Shown: piece after piece, positions 27,788 to 35,980 of the stretch
How the letters are laid out: the number at the start of each line of letters is the position of its first letter
Numbering within the stretch: position 1 is the first letter of the stretch
Assembly (NCBI GenBank): GCA_028279945.1
Contig: JANQMT010000213.1
Location: forward strand, 1-63,152
Reading direction: 5' to 3'
Length of the DNA stretch: 63,152 nucleotides
From: JAKSCF01 sp028279945
Lineage (GTDB): Bacteria > Bacillota > Clostridia > Peptostreptococcales > JAAYPU01
Program-made: the position numbers and the translations under genes
The notes under the pieces: model-generated
Told to the model about the DNA's origin: nothing
What the model saw: only the letters and a program-made list of their open reading frames with translations
Databases searched by the model: none

Positions 27788-29144
27788 AAAACAATGGCTC
27801 TTAATATTATTATTGGTTTCAATCATTGCCATTATTATTAACGCAGGCCTTCTCAGCCTGCTTATCGATCAATATTTTACAGATTATATAACTGAAAATT
27901 ATGAACAACATGTTGAGGAAATTATTGAGTATGCTTCTAATACAATGTCCATTGAGAACTTTTCTGTCAAGCAAATGAATGTAGAGCTGCAAACCCGTCT
28001 TGATGACCCTATTACGGAAATAAAAATCTATGATGCATCAGATAATTTAATCATTCACGTCTATAATGAATCACAAATGATGGGAAAAGGAAATCGTAGG
28101 ATGAACGGTATGGGACACATGATGAGAAACAGATCAAATATTGTAGACGATCACCCGATTCATCAAAATGGCATGGTGATCGGAAGAGTACTGATTACAA
28201 GGAATGGTTCCATAGAAGATTCAATCGCTTCACAGATGTTTAAAGCTTCAATCATTAAGAACAGTCTTATATCTTCTATAGTTGTGTTCTTAATGGCTAT
28301 TGGGATTGGTTTAATTGTCAGCAAAAGAATGAGTCGTGAGTTAATTGAGACTGCTAAGCAGGCTCAAAATATTGATCTGGGTAATGAAGAAATAATAGTA
28401 GATTCAAGTGTAAGAGAAATCCAAACGATAAAACAAAGCCTGCGAACACTGGGCTATAGACTAAAACTCAAACAAAAAAGCAGGAAAAAACTTATTGATT
28501 CCTTAGTACATCAAACAAGAACCCCATTGACCATACTTCAAAGCTATATAGAGAGCGTACAAGATGATATTATTGAAATGGATAAAGAAGAACTCAAGAC
28601 TTGTGAAAATCAAATCGATAACCTAACATCAATCATTTCTAACATGAGTCAATTGATTGAAGCGGAAGAAGACATTGAGCCTTTAAACATTGAAGAATTT
28701 GATATTTGTAAAGAACTAGAGCAGATTGTAAATGGACTAAAACCTCAATTTAACAAGAAAAACATACAGTTAAATCATACAAACTGTCAAAAAATAATGA
28801 TTAAAACGGACAAATATAAATTGAAACAAGCTGTTTACAATATTATAACAAATGCTTATAAGTACACCGGAAATGGTGGTACAGTAAATATTGAAGTGAA
28901 ACAAGTTGATGATAGGCTGTCCATTATAATTCAAGATACCGGAGCAGGCATATCTGAAAATGAGATTAAAAAAATATTTGATGCATATTATAGAGGCCAT
29001 AATGCTGCCCAAACTCCGGGAGAAGGTCTAGGGTTATATATTGTACAAAAAAATATTAAAGAAATTGAAGGAAATATTGATGTCCGAAGCGAAGCAGGAA
29101 AAGGTAGTCAATTTACTATTGAAATACCTTTAAAATACCTTTAA
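27774..29144 (+). CDS. Sensor histidine kinase with Met/His-rich extracytoplasmic loop
   Basis: 456 residues. TM1 (about 9-29), extracytoplasmic domain (about 30-160), TM2 (about 162-182), short HAMP-like linker, HisKA with the variant box LVHQTRTPLTIL, and HATPase with QDTGAGIS and GEGLGLYIV. The sensor loop holds MMGKGNRRMNGMGHMM (near residue 105), a Met/His cluster of the kind that binds Cu(I) or other soft metals in other sensors. Metal sensing is inferred only from this. Start choice 27774 or 27777 is uncertain. It partners the regulator at 27095. Confidence 0.85.
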   Translation: MMTIRKQWLLILLLVSIIAIIINAGLLSLLIDQYFTDYITENYEQHVEEIIEYASNTMSIENFSVKQMNVELQTRLDDPITEIKIYDASDNLIIHVYNESQMMGKGNRRMNGMGHMMRNRSNIVDDHPIHQNGMVIGRVLITRNGSIEDSIASQMFKASIIKNSLISSIVVFLMAIGIGLIVSKRMSRELIETAKQAQNIDLGNEEIIVDSSVREIQTIKQSLRTLGYRLKLKQKSRKKLIDSLVHQTRTPLTILQSYIESVQDDIIEMDKEELKTCENQIDNLTSIISNMSQLIEAEEDIEPLNIEEFDICKELEQIVNGLKPQFNKKNIQLNHTNCQKIMIKTDKYKLKQAVYNIITNAYKYTGNGGTVNIEVKQVDDRLSIIIQDTGAGISENEIKKIFDAYYRGHNAAQTPGEGLGLYIVQKNIKEIEGNIDVRSEAGKGSQFTIEIPLKYL

Positions 29145-29208
29145 GATTTTAGTTGGAGGAGCTTAAAATTAAGCGACAAAATTAAAGGTTCAAAAGGAGG
29201 ATGTCCAG

Positions 29209-29772
29209 ATGCTAAAGAAGATAGCAAAAAGAATAATAGTAACGTTATTAATCGTATATGTAGTTGCGTGTATTGTAATAAATATTACGTATGAACAAAT
29301 ATTAACAAATAAATTAGGTGCTGATGAAATCGTTTTTAACGTCTTAATGGCGGACAGTGCCCCTAATAGTGATCAATATATTGTATATTTAAAAGATTCT
29401 GTTGTAAATTTCTGTACCATAACAAATAAAGACATCACACCATCCTTGGGTGTATATATACCATATATACAAAAAAAATGTGTAGTAGACCCCAATCATA
29501 TGACGACAGTTGAAGGAACTAATGAAAAACATCCTTTCTTTTCTGATGATGAAAAGATTGAAAATGGAGTTGTTTTTAGAGCTAATAAATTATTTTCAAA
29601 CCATGGAATGTTAAGTTCTTCATATATTTATTTTGGACTAACAGATGAAGAGATAAAGGATTATGATTTAGAAGTATATCCGATAGATGATATTGCTGAA
29701 GGCAAATACATTTTTATGCTTGAAAGTGAAGAAAGAATTCCATTTGATGATTTTTACGAGTTGGGGATGTAG
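29209..29772 (+). CDS. Unrecognised membrane-anchored extracytoplasmic protein
   Basis: 187 residues. A basic N-terminus and one hydrophobic helix (about 8-28, IIVTLLIVYVVACIVI) look like an uncleaved signal anchor; the remaining 160 residues would lie outside. The exported part is acidic at the C-terminus and holds two Cys. I do not recognise the family. A strong AAAGGAGG precedes the ATG. It follows the Met-rich two-component system by 64 bp and could belong to its operon or regulon. Confidence 0.6.
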   Translation: MLKKIAKRIIVTLLIVYVVACIVINITYEQILTNKLGADEIVFNVLMADSAPNSDQYIVYLKDSVVNFCTITNKDITPSLGVYIPYIQKKCVVDPNHMTTVEGTNEKHPFFSDDEKIENGVVFRANKLFSNHGMLSSSYIYFGLTDEEIKDYDLEVYPIDDIAEGKYIFMLESEERIPFDDFYELGM

Positions 29773-29951
29773 GTATACTCCACTTTTTAGAAATGACTTA
29801 ACGTTTTCCAGATTTTATGGGTGCAATATATTGACAATACAAAATATAAATAGTATTATGCGTATATGAGCATATAGTGATATAAGCTGAAATGAAACCA
29901 AATATGATGTGTAGTTGATGCACATACCAATAAAGTAAAAGGAGACAAACG

Positions 29952-30356
29952 ATGAAACTGAAAGTCGCATTTGTGTGTGTTCATAATTCTTGTCGCAGTC
30001 AAATGGCAGAAGGATGGGCAAAAAAACTAGGAATGGATGTATTAGATATTTATTCAGCAGGGACAGAGGAGTATCCGGAAGTAAAGCCTTTAGCGGTTGA
30101 AGTAATGGAAGAAGCCGGTGTAGATATGAGCAGTCATAAACCTAAACTGCTTTCAGATATACCTGAGGAGATAGATATTATCATTACTATGGGCTGCAAT
30201 GTTAACTGTCCATATGTTCCTCATAAGTATATGGAGGATTGGGGGCTGGAAGATCCTTCAGGTGGACCTATAGAAGGTTTTAGAGCTACAAGGGATACTA
30301 TTAAAACAAAAGTTGAGGAATTAATTAATAAAGTTAAGGCGAACAAGCTCCCATAA
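29952..30356 (+). CDS. arsC: Arsenate reductase, low-molecular-weight phosphatase type
   Basis: 134-residue LMW-PTP-fold protein. The P-loop CVHNSCR (Cys9 to Arg15) is followed by SQMAEGWA, and a second Cys pair lies in MGCNVNCP (Cys82, Cys86). This pattern identifies thioredoxin-coupled arsenate reductases, which reduce arsenate to arsenite. No arsR, arsB or acr3 is nearby, so it is not in a classical ars operon. The start follows AAAGGAGACAA. Confidence 0.82.
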   Translation: MKLKVAFVCVHNSCRSQMAEGWAKKLGMDVLDIYSAGTEEYPEVKPLAVEVMEEAGVDMSSHKPKLLSDIPEEIDIIITMGCNVNCPYVPHKYMEDWGLEDPSGGPIEGFRATRDTIKTKVEELINKVKANKLP

Positions 30357-30399
30357 AAAAATAAAAATAAATAAATGGAAATATTTATACATGGAACAG

Positions 30400-30510
30400 T
30401 TGTACTAAAGAGAAATACATAATATAATATTAATATAAAAATATGGCATGTTACTGTTCAATCAGGCATAAACCGATATATAACATATATTTGGTTTATG
30501 CCTTTTTTAT
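30400..30510 (+). promoter_or_regulatory. Promoter and terminator-bearing leader of the DUF7916-like gene
   Basis: TTGTAC (30400-30405), 17 bp, TATAAT (30423-30428). About 30 nt after the expected start, AGGCATAAACC (30464-30474) pairs with GGTTTATGCCT (30493-30503), followed by TTTTT. The gene begins only 26 bp later. The hairpin can end arsC transcripts, but its place between promoter and gene also suggests attenuation. Confidence 0.55.
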
Positions 30511-30535
30511 GTTTAATTTAAGGAGGGTTTTATCA

Positions 30536-31480
30536 ATGAAAAAAAGATTACTGGATCTAAATGCAAATGACATTAATGACATGTCAAAGGAAGAAAAGCT
30601 TTTAAGTATCAAAATGAGTGAGGGAAGGACTTTGGTTACTGAGATCATTACTATGGTGCCTCCATTGTTACTGGATATTAGTAATGTAGAATTAGCTGCC
30701 GGCTTTGGATCAGATATTATCTTATTAAATTTATATGATGTAAATGACCCTAAAGTATTTGGTATTCCTGAGATTGAAGGACAAAGTGTTATTGAGACCA
30801 TTAAAACATATACAGGAAGAATGGTAGGTGTTAACTTAGAGCCGGTAGATCCAAATCTAAATATTGAAGACGAAAAAGTCAGCATTTCCAAAGGAAGGAC
30901 AGCACAGCTTGAGAATGTAGGAAAGCTGATCAAACAAGGTGTTGATTTTGTTGTACTGACCGGTAATCCAAAGGTGGGTGTGACCAATGAAAAAATTATT
31001 CATTGTGTTGAAGCCATTAAAAAAGCTTATGGAGAAAAAATAATCATTGTTGCAGGCAAAATGCATGCAGCGGGAGATATTAAAAATGTAGGAACAGGTA
31101 TAGTATCCAAAGAGGTCATAAAATCACTTGTAGAAAAAGGAACCGATATCATATTACTGCCTGCACCGGGTACAGTACCTGGAATGACGGTAGAATATGT
31201 TAAAGATATGATTGACTACACCCATAGCTTAGGAGCTATGACTTTAACCACCATAGGAACATCACAAGAGGGTGCGGATGAATCAACCATTAAAACCATA
31301 GCATTATACTCTAAAATGGCGGGAACCGATATGCACCATATTGGGGACTGCGGTTATGGACCTGGAATCGCAATACCTGAAAATATTATGAATTATTCCA
31401 TTGTTATAAAAGGAAAACGGCATACATACAGAAGAATGGTACGATCAGTAAATAGAAAAGAAGATAATAAATACGTATGA
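30536..31480 (+). CDS. DUF7916-like putative TIM-barrel protein
   Basis: 314-residue cytosolic protein. The N-terminal segment KKRLLDLNANDINDMSKEEKLLSIKMSEGRTLV and the alternating beta-alpha pattern (IILLNLYDV, FVVLTGNPKVGV, IIIVAGKMHAAGD, IILLPAPGTVPGM, MTLTTIGTSQEG) look like a TIM barrel. I associate it with the DUF7916 family, often found near PTS genes and without a proven reaction. The ATG at 30536 follows AAGGAGGG; earlier in-frame starts lie within the terminator. It is preceded by its own promoter and leader. Confidence 0.6.
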   Translation: MKKRLLDLNANDINDMSKEEKLLSIKMSEGRTLVTEIITMVPPLLLDISNVELAAGFGSDIILLNLYDVNDPKVFGIPEIEGQSVIETIKTYTGRMVGVNLEPVDPNLNIEDEKVSISKGRTAQLENVGKLIKQGVDFVVLTGNPKVGVTNEKIIHCVEAIKKAYGEKIIIVAGKMHAAGDIKNVGTGIVSKEVIKSLVEKGTDIILLPAPGTVPGMTVEYVKDMIDYTHSLGAMTLTTIGTSQEGADESTIKTIALYSKMAGTDMHHIGDCGYGPGIAIPENIMNYSIVIKGKRHTYRRMVRSVNRKEDNKYV

Positions 31481-31584
31481 TCTATTATATTTTCAGTAAT
31501 TGCAACCTATAGTTGACAAATTTAACAGGCAAGTTGGTAGAGTGCAACCATGCATTTTGTTACAATGTATGAGAGGTGATGTTA

Positions 31585-32178
31585 ATGAGCTTTGCTGAGA
31601 AGCTGAGACAATTAAGAAAACAAAAAAACTTATCACAAGAAAAAATAGCAGATTTGTTGGGTGTCAGCAGGCAGTCTGTATCAAAATGGGAAAATGGACT
31701 GAGTCAACCAGATACAAACAATTTAATAAGGTTAGCAGAAATATTAGAAGTATCCTTAGATGAATTGACCGGAATTACTAGTGAGTCTCAACCTTTAGAG
31801 CAGTTTGACAGAAATACTCAGTCTAAAATTTCTAAATTAGTAATAGCAGCATACCTTATTGCTTTTGGCTCAATCATTGGTTTTTTTTGTCCACCTATTA
31901 GCAACATACCACCTGTGCCTAAGGAATTCTGGATTGGAATCAGTGTTGTATCAGGGTGTTTACTAATCTTAAAAAATCGAAAATTAGCAAGACCTTCTCA
32001 ATTACAAAAGGTACTGCATATGGATATAGGCATAATACTTTTAGCGTTTTCAATGGGTATTGTGATACCTCATAAATTAGGCTTGGTAAAAGCTTTAGCA
32101 ATGACAATCCTTTTAGCAGTGTATATGGGATGGGTATTAAGAACATATTTTGTTAATCAGGAAAAGAAAAACACATAA
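31585..32178 (+). CDS. XRE-family regulator with C-terminal membrane domain
   Basis: 197 residues. HTH_3 domain (about 5-60, LRKQKNLSQEKIADLLGVSRQSVSKWENG), then four predicted transmembrane helices (about 84-190). Such membrane-tethered XRE proteins probably sense an envelope or membrane signal. The start at 31585 is one of several near GAGAGGTGATG. It may control the ccdA-like gene that follows, but no evidence beyond proximity exists. Confidence 0.8.
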   Translation: MSFAEKLRQLRKQKNLSQEKIADLLGVSRQSVSKWENGLSQPDTNNLIRLAEILEVSLDELTGITSESQPLEQFDRNTQSKISKLVIAAYLIAFGSIIGFFCPPISNIPPVPKEFWIGISVVSGCLLILKNRKLARPSQLQKVLHMDIGIILLAFSMGIVIPHKLGLVKALAMTILLAVYMGWVLRTYFVNQEKKNT

Positions 32179-32324
32179 GATGAAAAATTTATTATGGAAT
32201 TACGACTAATGTACTTCCATAATAAATACAATGTAATAGTGGATAACAAGTCAGTATGTATATTATATTGGGAGGGATTGGATATAAGATATTTTATGAT
32301 TTCAATTTTTGAGAGGTTAAATTA

Positions 32325-33020
32325 TTGAACAGTTGGTTGGATGCAATAAGTAATAATATGACCCAAAATGTATGGCTGGCACCATTAGTAGCGGTCTTAG
32401 CTGGAATGATTACTTCTTTTACACCGTGCTCTTTATCCAGCATATCACTTTTGATAGGTTATGTTGGAGGGTATTCGGAAAATAGTACTAAGAAAGCATT
32501 TAAATATTCTTTAACATTCTGTATGGGCATGGCCATTACTTTTGCCATACTGGGAATGGCAGCTTCGCTTTTTGGAAAGCTCGTACACTTTGAAGATAAA
32601 TGGTTACATATAATACTTGGAGGACTTATGATACTCATGGCTTTTCAAGCATGGGAAATTGTTGATATTATTCCTGAGTTTAATGCTGTGTCATCCAATA
32701 AAAAAAGAGGGCATACCGGAGCTTTTGCAACCGGTATATTAGGTGGTGTTTTTTCATCACATTGTGCTATTCCAGTGCTGGTAGTCATGTTAGCAATTGC
32801 AGCAGAGAAAGGTAATCTGCTTTGGGGAATCACCTTGATGCTCTTCTACTCGGTTGGCCACAGTATATTACTAATGGTTGCAGGGACATCTATTGGATAT
32901 GTAAATCAAATGAAAACTTCCCGCAAATATGCTATCTTTAATAAAATTGCTAAAATCATTATGGGCAGTGTTATATTTTTGATCGGTATTTGTCTGATTT
33001 ATTTAGGACTATGGTCTTAA
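32325..33020 (+). CDS. ccdA: CcdA/DsbD-type membrane thiol-electron transporter
   Basis: 231 residues with six predicted transmembrane helices. The redox pair is Cys35 in FTPCSLSS and Cys147 in SSHCAIPVL, the usual CcdA positions in helices 1 and 4. It would pass electrons from cytosolic thioredoxin to extracytoplasmic thiols. TTG start with a weak GAGAGG site at a rather long distance. No cytochrome c biogenesis genes are nearby, so a role in thiol or metal handling is as likely. Confidence 0.82.
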   Translation: MNSWLDAISNNMTQNVWLAPLVAVLAGMITSFTPCSLSSISLLIGYVGGYSENSTKKAFKYSLTFCMGMAITFAILGMAASLFGKLVHFEDKWLHIILGGLMILMAFQAWEIVDIIPEFNAVSSNKKRGHTGAFATGILGGVFSSHCAIPVLVVMLAIAAEKGNLLWGITLMLFYSVGHSILLMVAGTSIGYVNQMKTSRKYAIFNKIAKIIMGSVIFLIGICLIYLGLWS

Positions 33021-33027
33021 AAGGGTT

Positions 33028-33762
33028 TTATATTAAGCCTTCTAATTTGAATGTATTTTTTATATAACAGCCTTTTTCTGCATGTTCAACAGCAGAGCTG
33101 AGTGCTGTTTTTTTACTCTTTCCTTTTAAGATATTATCTATTAATATCGTATCAAACAAATCGCCTGCTCCAACGGTGTAGGGCAAAGGCATGTTGCTTC
33201 CTGGGACTTTTATATCGTTCCAATTTGCGCCTTTGGGACCTAATTTCACGATTTGGCTGGTCTTTATTTTGTTTTCTTCAACATTGCCAATGGTGACACA
33301 GTTTTGAGGCAATGATAGATTATCAAGTATTTGTGGTCTGGGGCCGATATCTAAGAATATATTTTTCCAATTAAAAGATAATATTTTTTCTAAACTTGAT
33401 TCATGAATTTCTGTCGTAATAATAGCACATTCATTGCGTAATAGGCCGGTATCTAAGGTGAGAGGCAGTGCATTGACACCTCTTTCTACTGATTTCATCT
33501 GATTGTTTTGTGAAATAAACAATCCGGTTTTCCCTTGTCGAATGGTAATACTTTGAGTAGGAAAGCTGCTGAGTTCTAGTGTTTTAAACACTGTATCTTT
33601 ATAGACATCATTGCCTATATTTGAGATGTATTGAACATCATGTCCTAGCAGGTGAAGACCCCTAGCAATATTAAGTCCTGAACCGCCGATGGATTCTGTT
33701 GTTTCACCTTTGTCATCAATGCATTGATCTATAAGTATTGCGCCAAAAACATCTATTTTCAT
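33028..33762 (-). CDS. Short PfkB-family sugar or nucleoside kinase
   Basis: 244 residues, against about 300 for typical ribokinase-type enzymes. It keeps the N-terminal GGSGLNIARGLHLLG substrate motif and the catalytic signature YTVGAGDLFDTI, and ends soon after. The missing length is in the middle (lid strands and ATP region), so it may be a compact kinase of altered specificity. The ATG follows a GGAGGC-like site. It is convergent with ccdA. Substrate unknown. Confidence 0.7.
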   Translation of the reverse strand: MKIDVFGAILIDQCIDDKGETTESIGGSGLNIARGLHLLGHDVQYISNIGNDVYKDTVFKTLELSSFPTQSITIRQGKTGLFISQNNQMKSVERGVNALPLTLDTGLLRNECAIITTEIHESSLEKILSFNWKNIFLDIGPRPQILDNLSLPQNCVTIGNVEENKIKTSQIVKLGPKGANWNDIKVPGSNMPLPYTVGAGDLFDTILIDNILKGKSKKTALSSAVEHAEKGCYIKNTFKLEGLI

Positions 33763-33953
33763 ATTACGCCTCCAACGGTTATTATCTTAAATTATAGCTT
33801 AACATAAAAGAAAATAGTACATTATTCTTGAAGGATTAAGTACCTTTTTTGGTTTCAAAGAATATGTAAAGTGATATAATAATATAAGACAAGTTAATAT
33901 AATAAGATGATTGGAAAACATAAAAAAAGAATTAGATTAAAGGATGTGATGAA

Positions 33954-34367
33954 ATGAGACATTGGATTTATCCGGCTAATCCAAAACTTTATGATGTAAT
34001 AGGGGCTTTTACAAAGGAAGATCAAGTTGTCTGGCCTATGACAAGCAAAGTAGATATAGATGATATCGTTTATATTTACTGTGGTGCGCCGCACAAACAA
34101 ATTTGTTTTAAGTGTCAAGTAGCAGATATGAATATACCAACAGAATTTGCTATGAAACAAGCGGATCATTATATAAAAGAGAAAAAGGGACAAGCACCTA
34201 AACGTAACTTTATGTTATTAAAGGTATTGGTTGAATACGATTTATCGTCCGCATCTCCTTTGTCTTTTGGCACATTAAAAGCCAATGGTTTAAAAGGCAG
34301 TATTATGGGGCCGCAATGTCTTGAAAATAATCCGAAATTATTGGAATTTATAAAGGACTTCAATTAG
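33954..34367 (+). CDS. EVE/PUA-like domain protein
   Basis: 137 residues. HWIYPANPKLYDV near the start, then QVVWPMTSKVDIDDIVYIYCGAPHKQI and LKVLVEYDL, match the EVE/PUA-like fold (small beta barrel that can bind modified bases in nucleic acids). AAAGGATGTG precedes the ATG. It lies 28 bp before an RNA helicase gene, which fits a nucleic-acid role. The precise function is unknown. Confidence 0.65.
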   Translation: MRHWIYPANPKLYDVIGAFTKEDQVVWPMTSKVDIDDIVYIYCGAPHKQICFKCQVADMNIPTEFAMKQADHYIKEKKGQAPKRNFMLLKVLVEYDLSSASPLSFGTLKANGLKGSIMGPQCLENNPKLLEFIKDFN

Positions 34368-34395
34368 GTTTACTATTAATTGAAAGGTTGATAAA

Positions 34396-35838
34396 ATGAA
34401 TGAACCCGGGTTCGAAAAATATAAAATAGATAAAGAGATAATAAAGGCTTTAGAAATATTAGGATATGAAAGACCAATGGAGGTTCAAGAAAAAGTCATA
34501 CCTTTGGTCTTAAAAGGAAAAGATCTAATTGTAAAATCTGATACAGGCAGTGGAAAGACTGCCTCTTTTGGTATTCCCATTTGTGAAAAAATAGAATTAG
34601 AAAATAAAAATCCTCAGGTGTTGGTATTGACCCCTACAAGAGAATTAGCCGTACAAGTGAGCGATGAGATTGCTAATATAGGAAGATATAAAAAAATTAG
34701 AAGTGTCAAAATTTACGGTAAGCAGCCTATATATATACAAATAAGACAGTTAAAACAAAGAGTGCATGCTATTGTGGCTACTCCAGGCAGAATAAGTGAC
34801 CACATCAAAAGAAAACATGTGAATCTTGAGGATATTAAGTATTTAATCATAGATGAAGCAGATGAGTTGCTCAATAGAGGTTTTATAGAAGAGGTTGAAG
34901 CTATCATTAATCAACTCCCGCCTGACAGAACCACTCTATTATTTTCTGCAACAATTCCTGATGAAATCGAAGCAATATGTTCTAAATACATGGTGAATCC
35001 GGAACGTATTGAGATTCATTCTGTGGCTCCGGCTACAGAAAAAATCAAACAAATCTATTATGAAGCTGAAGAAAGACAAAAATTTAGCTTATTAAAAAAT
35101 ATTATGAATCAAGAAGAACCAAAAAGTTGCATGATATTTTGCAATACGAGAGAAAAAGTTGAGAAGTTGACCATGAGAATGAAACGTGAAAAATATCACT
35201 GTGAAGCATTGCATGGCGGCATGAAGCAAGACCTTCGATTGCGTACTATTTCAAGATTCAAAAGAGGACAGTTTAATTTTCTTATTGCGACAGACCTAGC
35301 TGCTAGAGGCATTCACATTGATAGTTTATCACTTGTTATTAATTATAATCTTCCTTTTGAAAGTGAGAATTACGTTCATCGAATTGGACGAACAGGTCGG
35401 GTAGAAGAAAAAGGTATTGCCATTTCTTTTGTCTCATTGCTGGAAGAAGACAGGCTAAACGATCTTCAAGCATATTTGGGTTATAAAATTCCTAAAAAAG
35501 GCGCTTCAATTCAGAAAGTATCAAGGAATAAAAATCTAGAAAAGAAACCTAAAGCGATAGTAGAAAAAGCGGCAAAGTTTAATAAAGACATTACAAGAAT
35601 ACGTATCAATGCAGGCAAAAAGAAAAAAATGAGACCTGCTGATATACTGGGAGCTCTTATGAATATTAAGGGAATCCATACAGATGATATAGGCATTATT
35701 GACATTCAGGACACTTGCTCTTATATTGAGGTATTTAACAAAAAGGGGGATATGGTCTGGAAAGCTTTACAGGAAAATAAAATAAAGGGGAAAAATATTA
35801 CTGCTAAGAAAATAAGGATTAGAAATAACTCACAATAG
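34396..35838 (+). CDS. dbpA: DEAD-box ATP-dependent RNA helicase, DbpA/YxiN type
   Basis: 480 residues. All core motifs are present: Q motif (YERPMEVQEKVIP), motif I SDTGSGKTAS, PTRELAVQ, ATPGR, DEAD, SAT, and HRIGRTGRV. The C-terminal 75 residues (ITRIRINAGKKKKMRPADILGALMNI...IEVFNKKGDMVW) are the DbpA RNA-binding domain, which in relatives recognises hairpin 92 of 23S rRNA. It is therefore probably a large-subunit ribosome assembly factor. Possibly co-transcribed with the EVE-like gene. Confidence 0.87.
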   Translation: MNEPGFEKYKIDKEIIKALEILGYERPMEVQEKVIPLVLKGKDLIVKSDTGSGKTASFGIPICEKIELENKNPQVLVLTPTRELAVQVSDEIANIGRYKKIRSVKIYGKQPIYIQIRQLKQRVHAIVATPGRISDHIKRKHVNLEDIKYLIIDEADELLNRGFIEEVEAIINQLPPDRTTLLFSATIPDEIEAICSKYMVNPERIEIHSVAPATEKIKQIYYEAEERQKFSLLKNIMNQEEPKSCMIFCNTREKVEKLTMRMKREKYHCEALHGGMKQDLRLRTISRFKRGQFNFLIATDLAARGIHIDSLSLVINYNLPFESENYVHRIGRTGRVEEKGIAISFVSLLEEDRLNDLQAYLGYKIPKKGASIQKVSRNKNLEKKPKAIVEKAAKFNKDITRIRINAGKKKKMRPADILGALMNIKGIHTDDIGIIDIQDTCSYIEVFNKKGDMVWKALQENKIKGKNITAKKIRIRNNSQ

Positions 35839-35852
35839 AAAAGTATATAAAA

Positions 35853-35880
35853 AAAGGCATTTAAAATGTCTTTTTTTATT
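35853..35880 (+). terminator. Intrinsic terminator after the helicase gene
   Basis: AAAGGCAT pairs with ATGTCTTT (one G-T pair) followed by a run of Ts. Confidence 0.7.
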
Positions 35881-35980
35881 GGCATATTCCCTAAACGTTA
35901 TTGAATATAGGAGGATTTTTATTTTGTACATTGAATAAATAATTATAAAGTTAATTTTCTAAAAGTGGGGTGAATTATTG

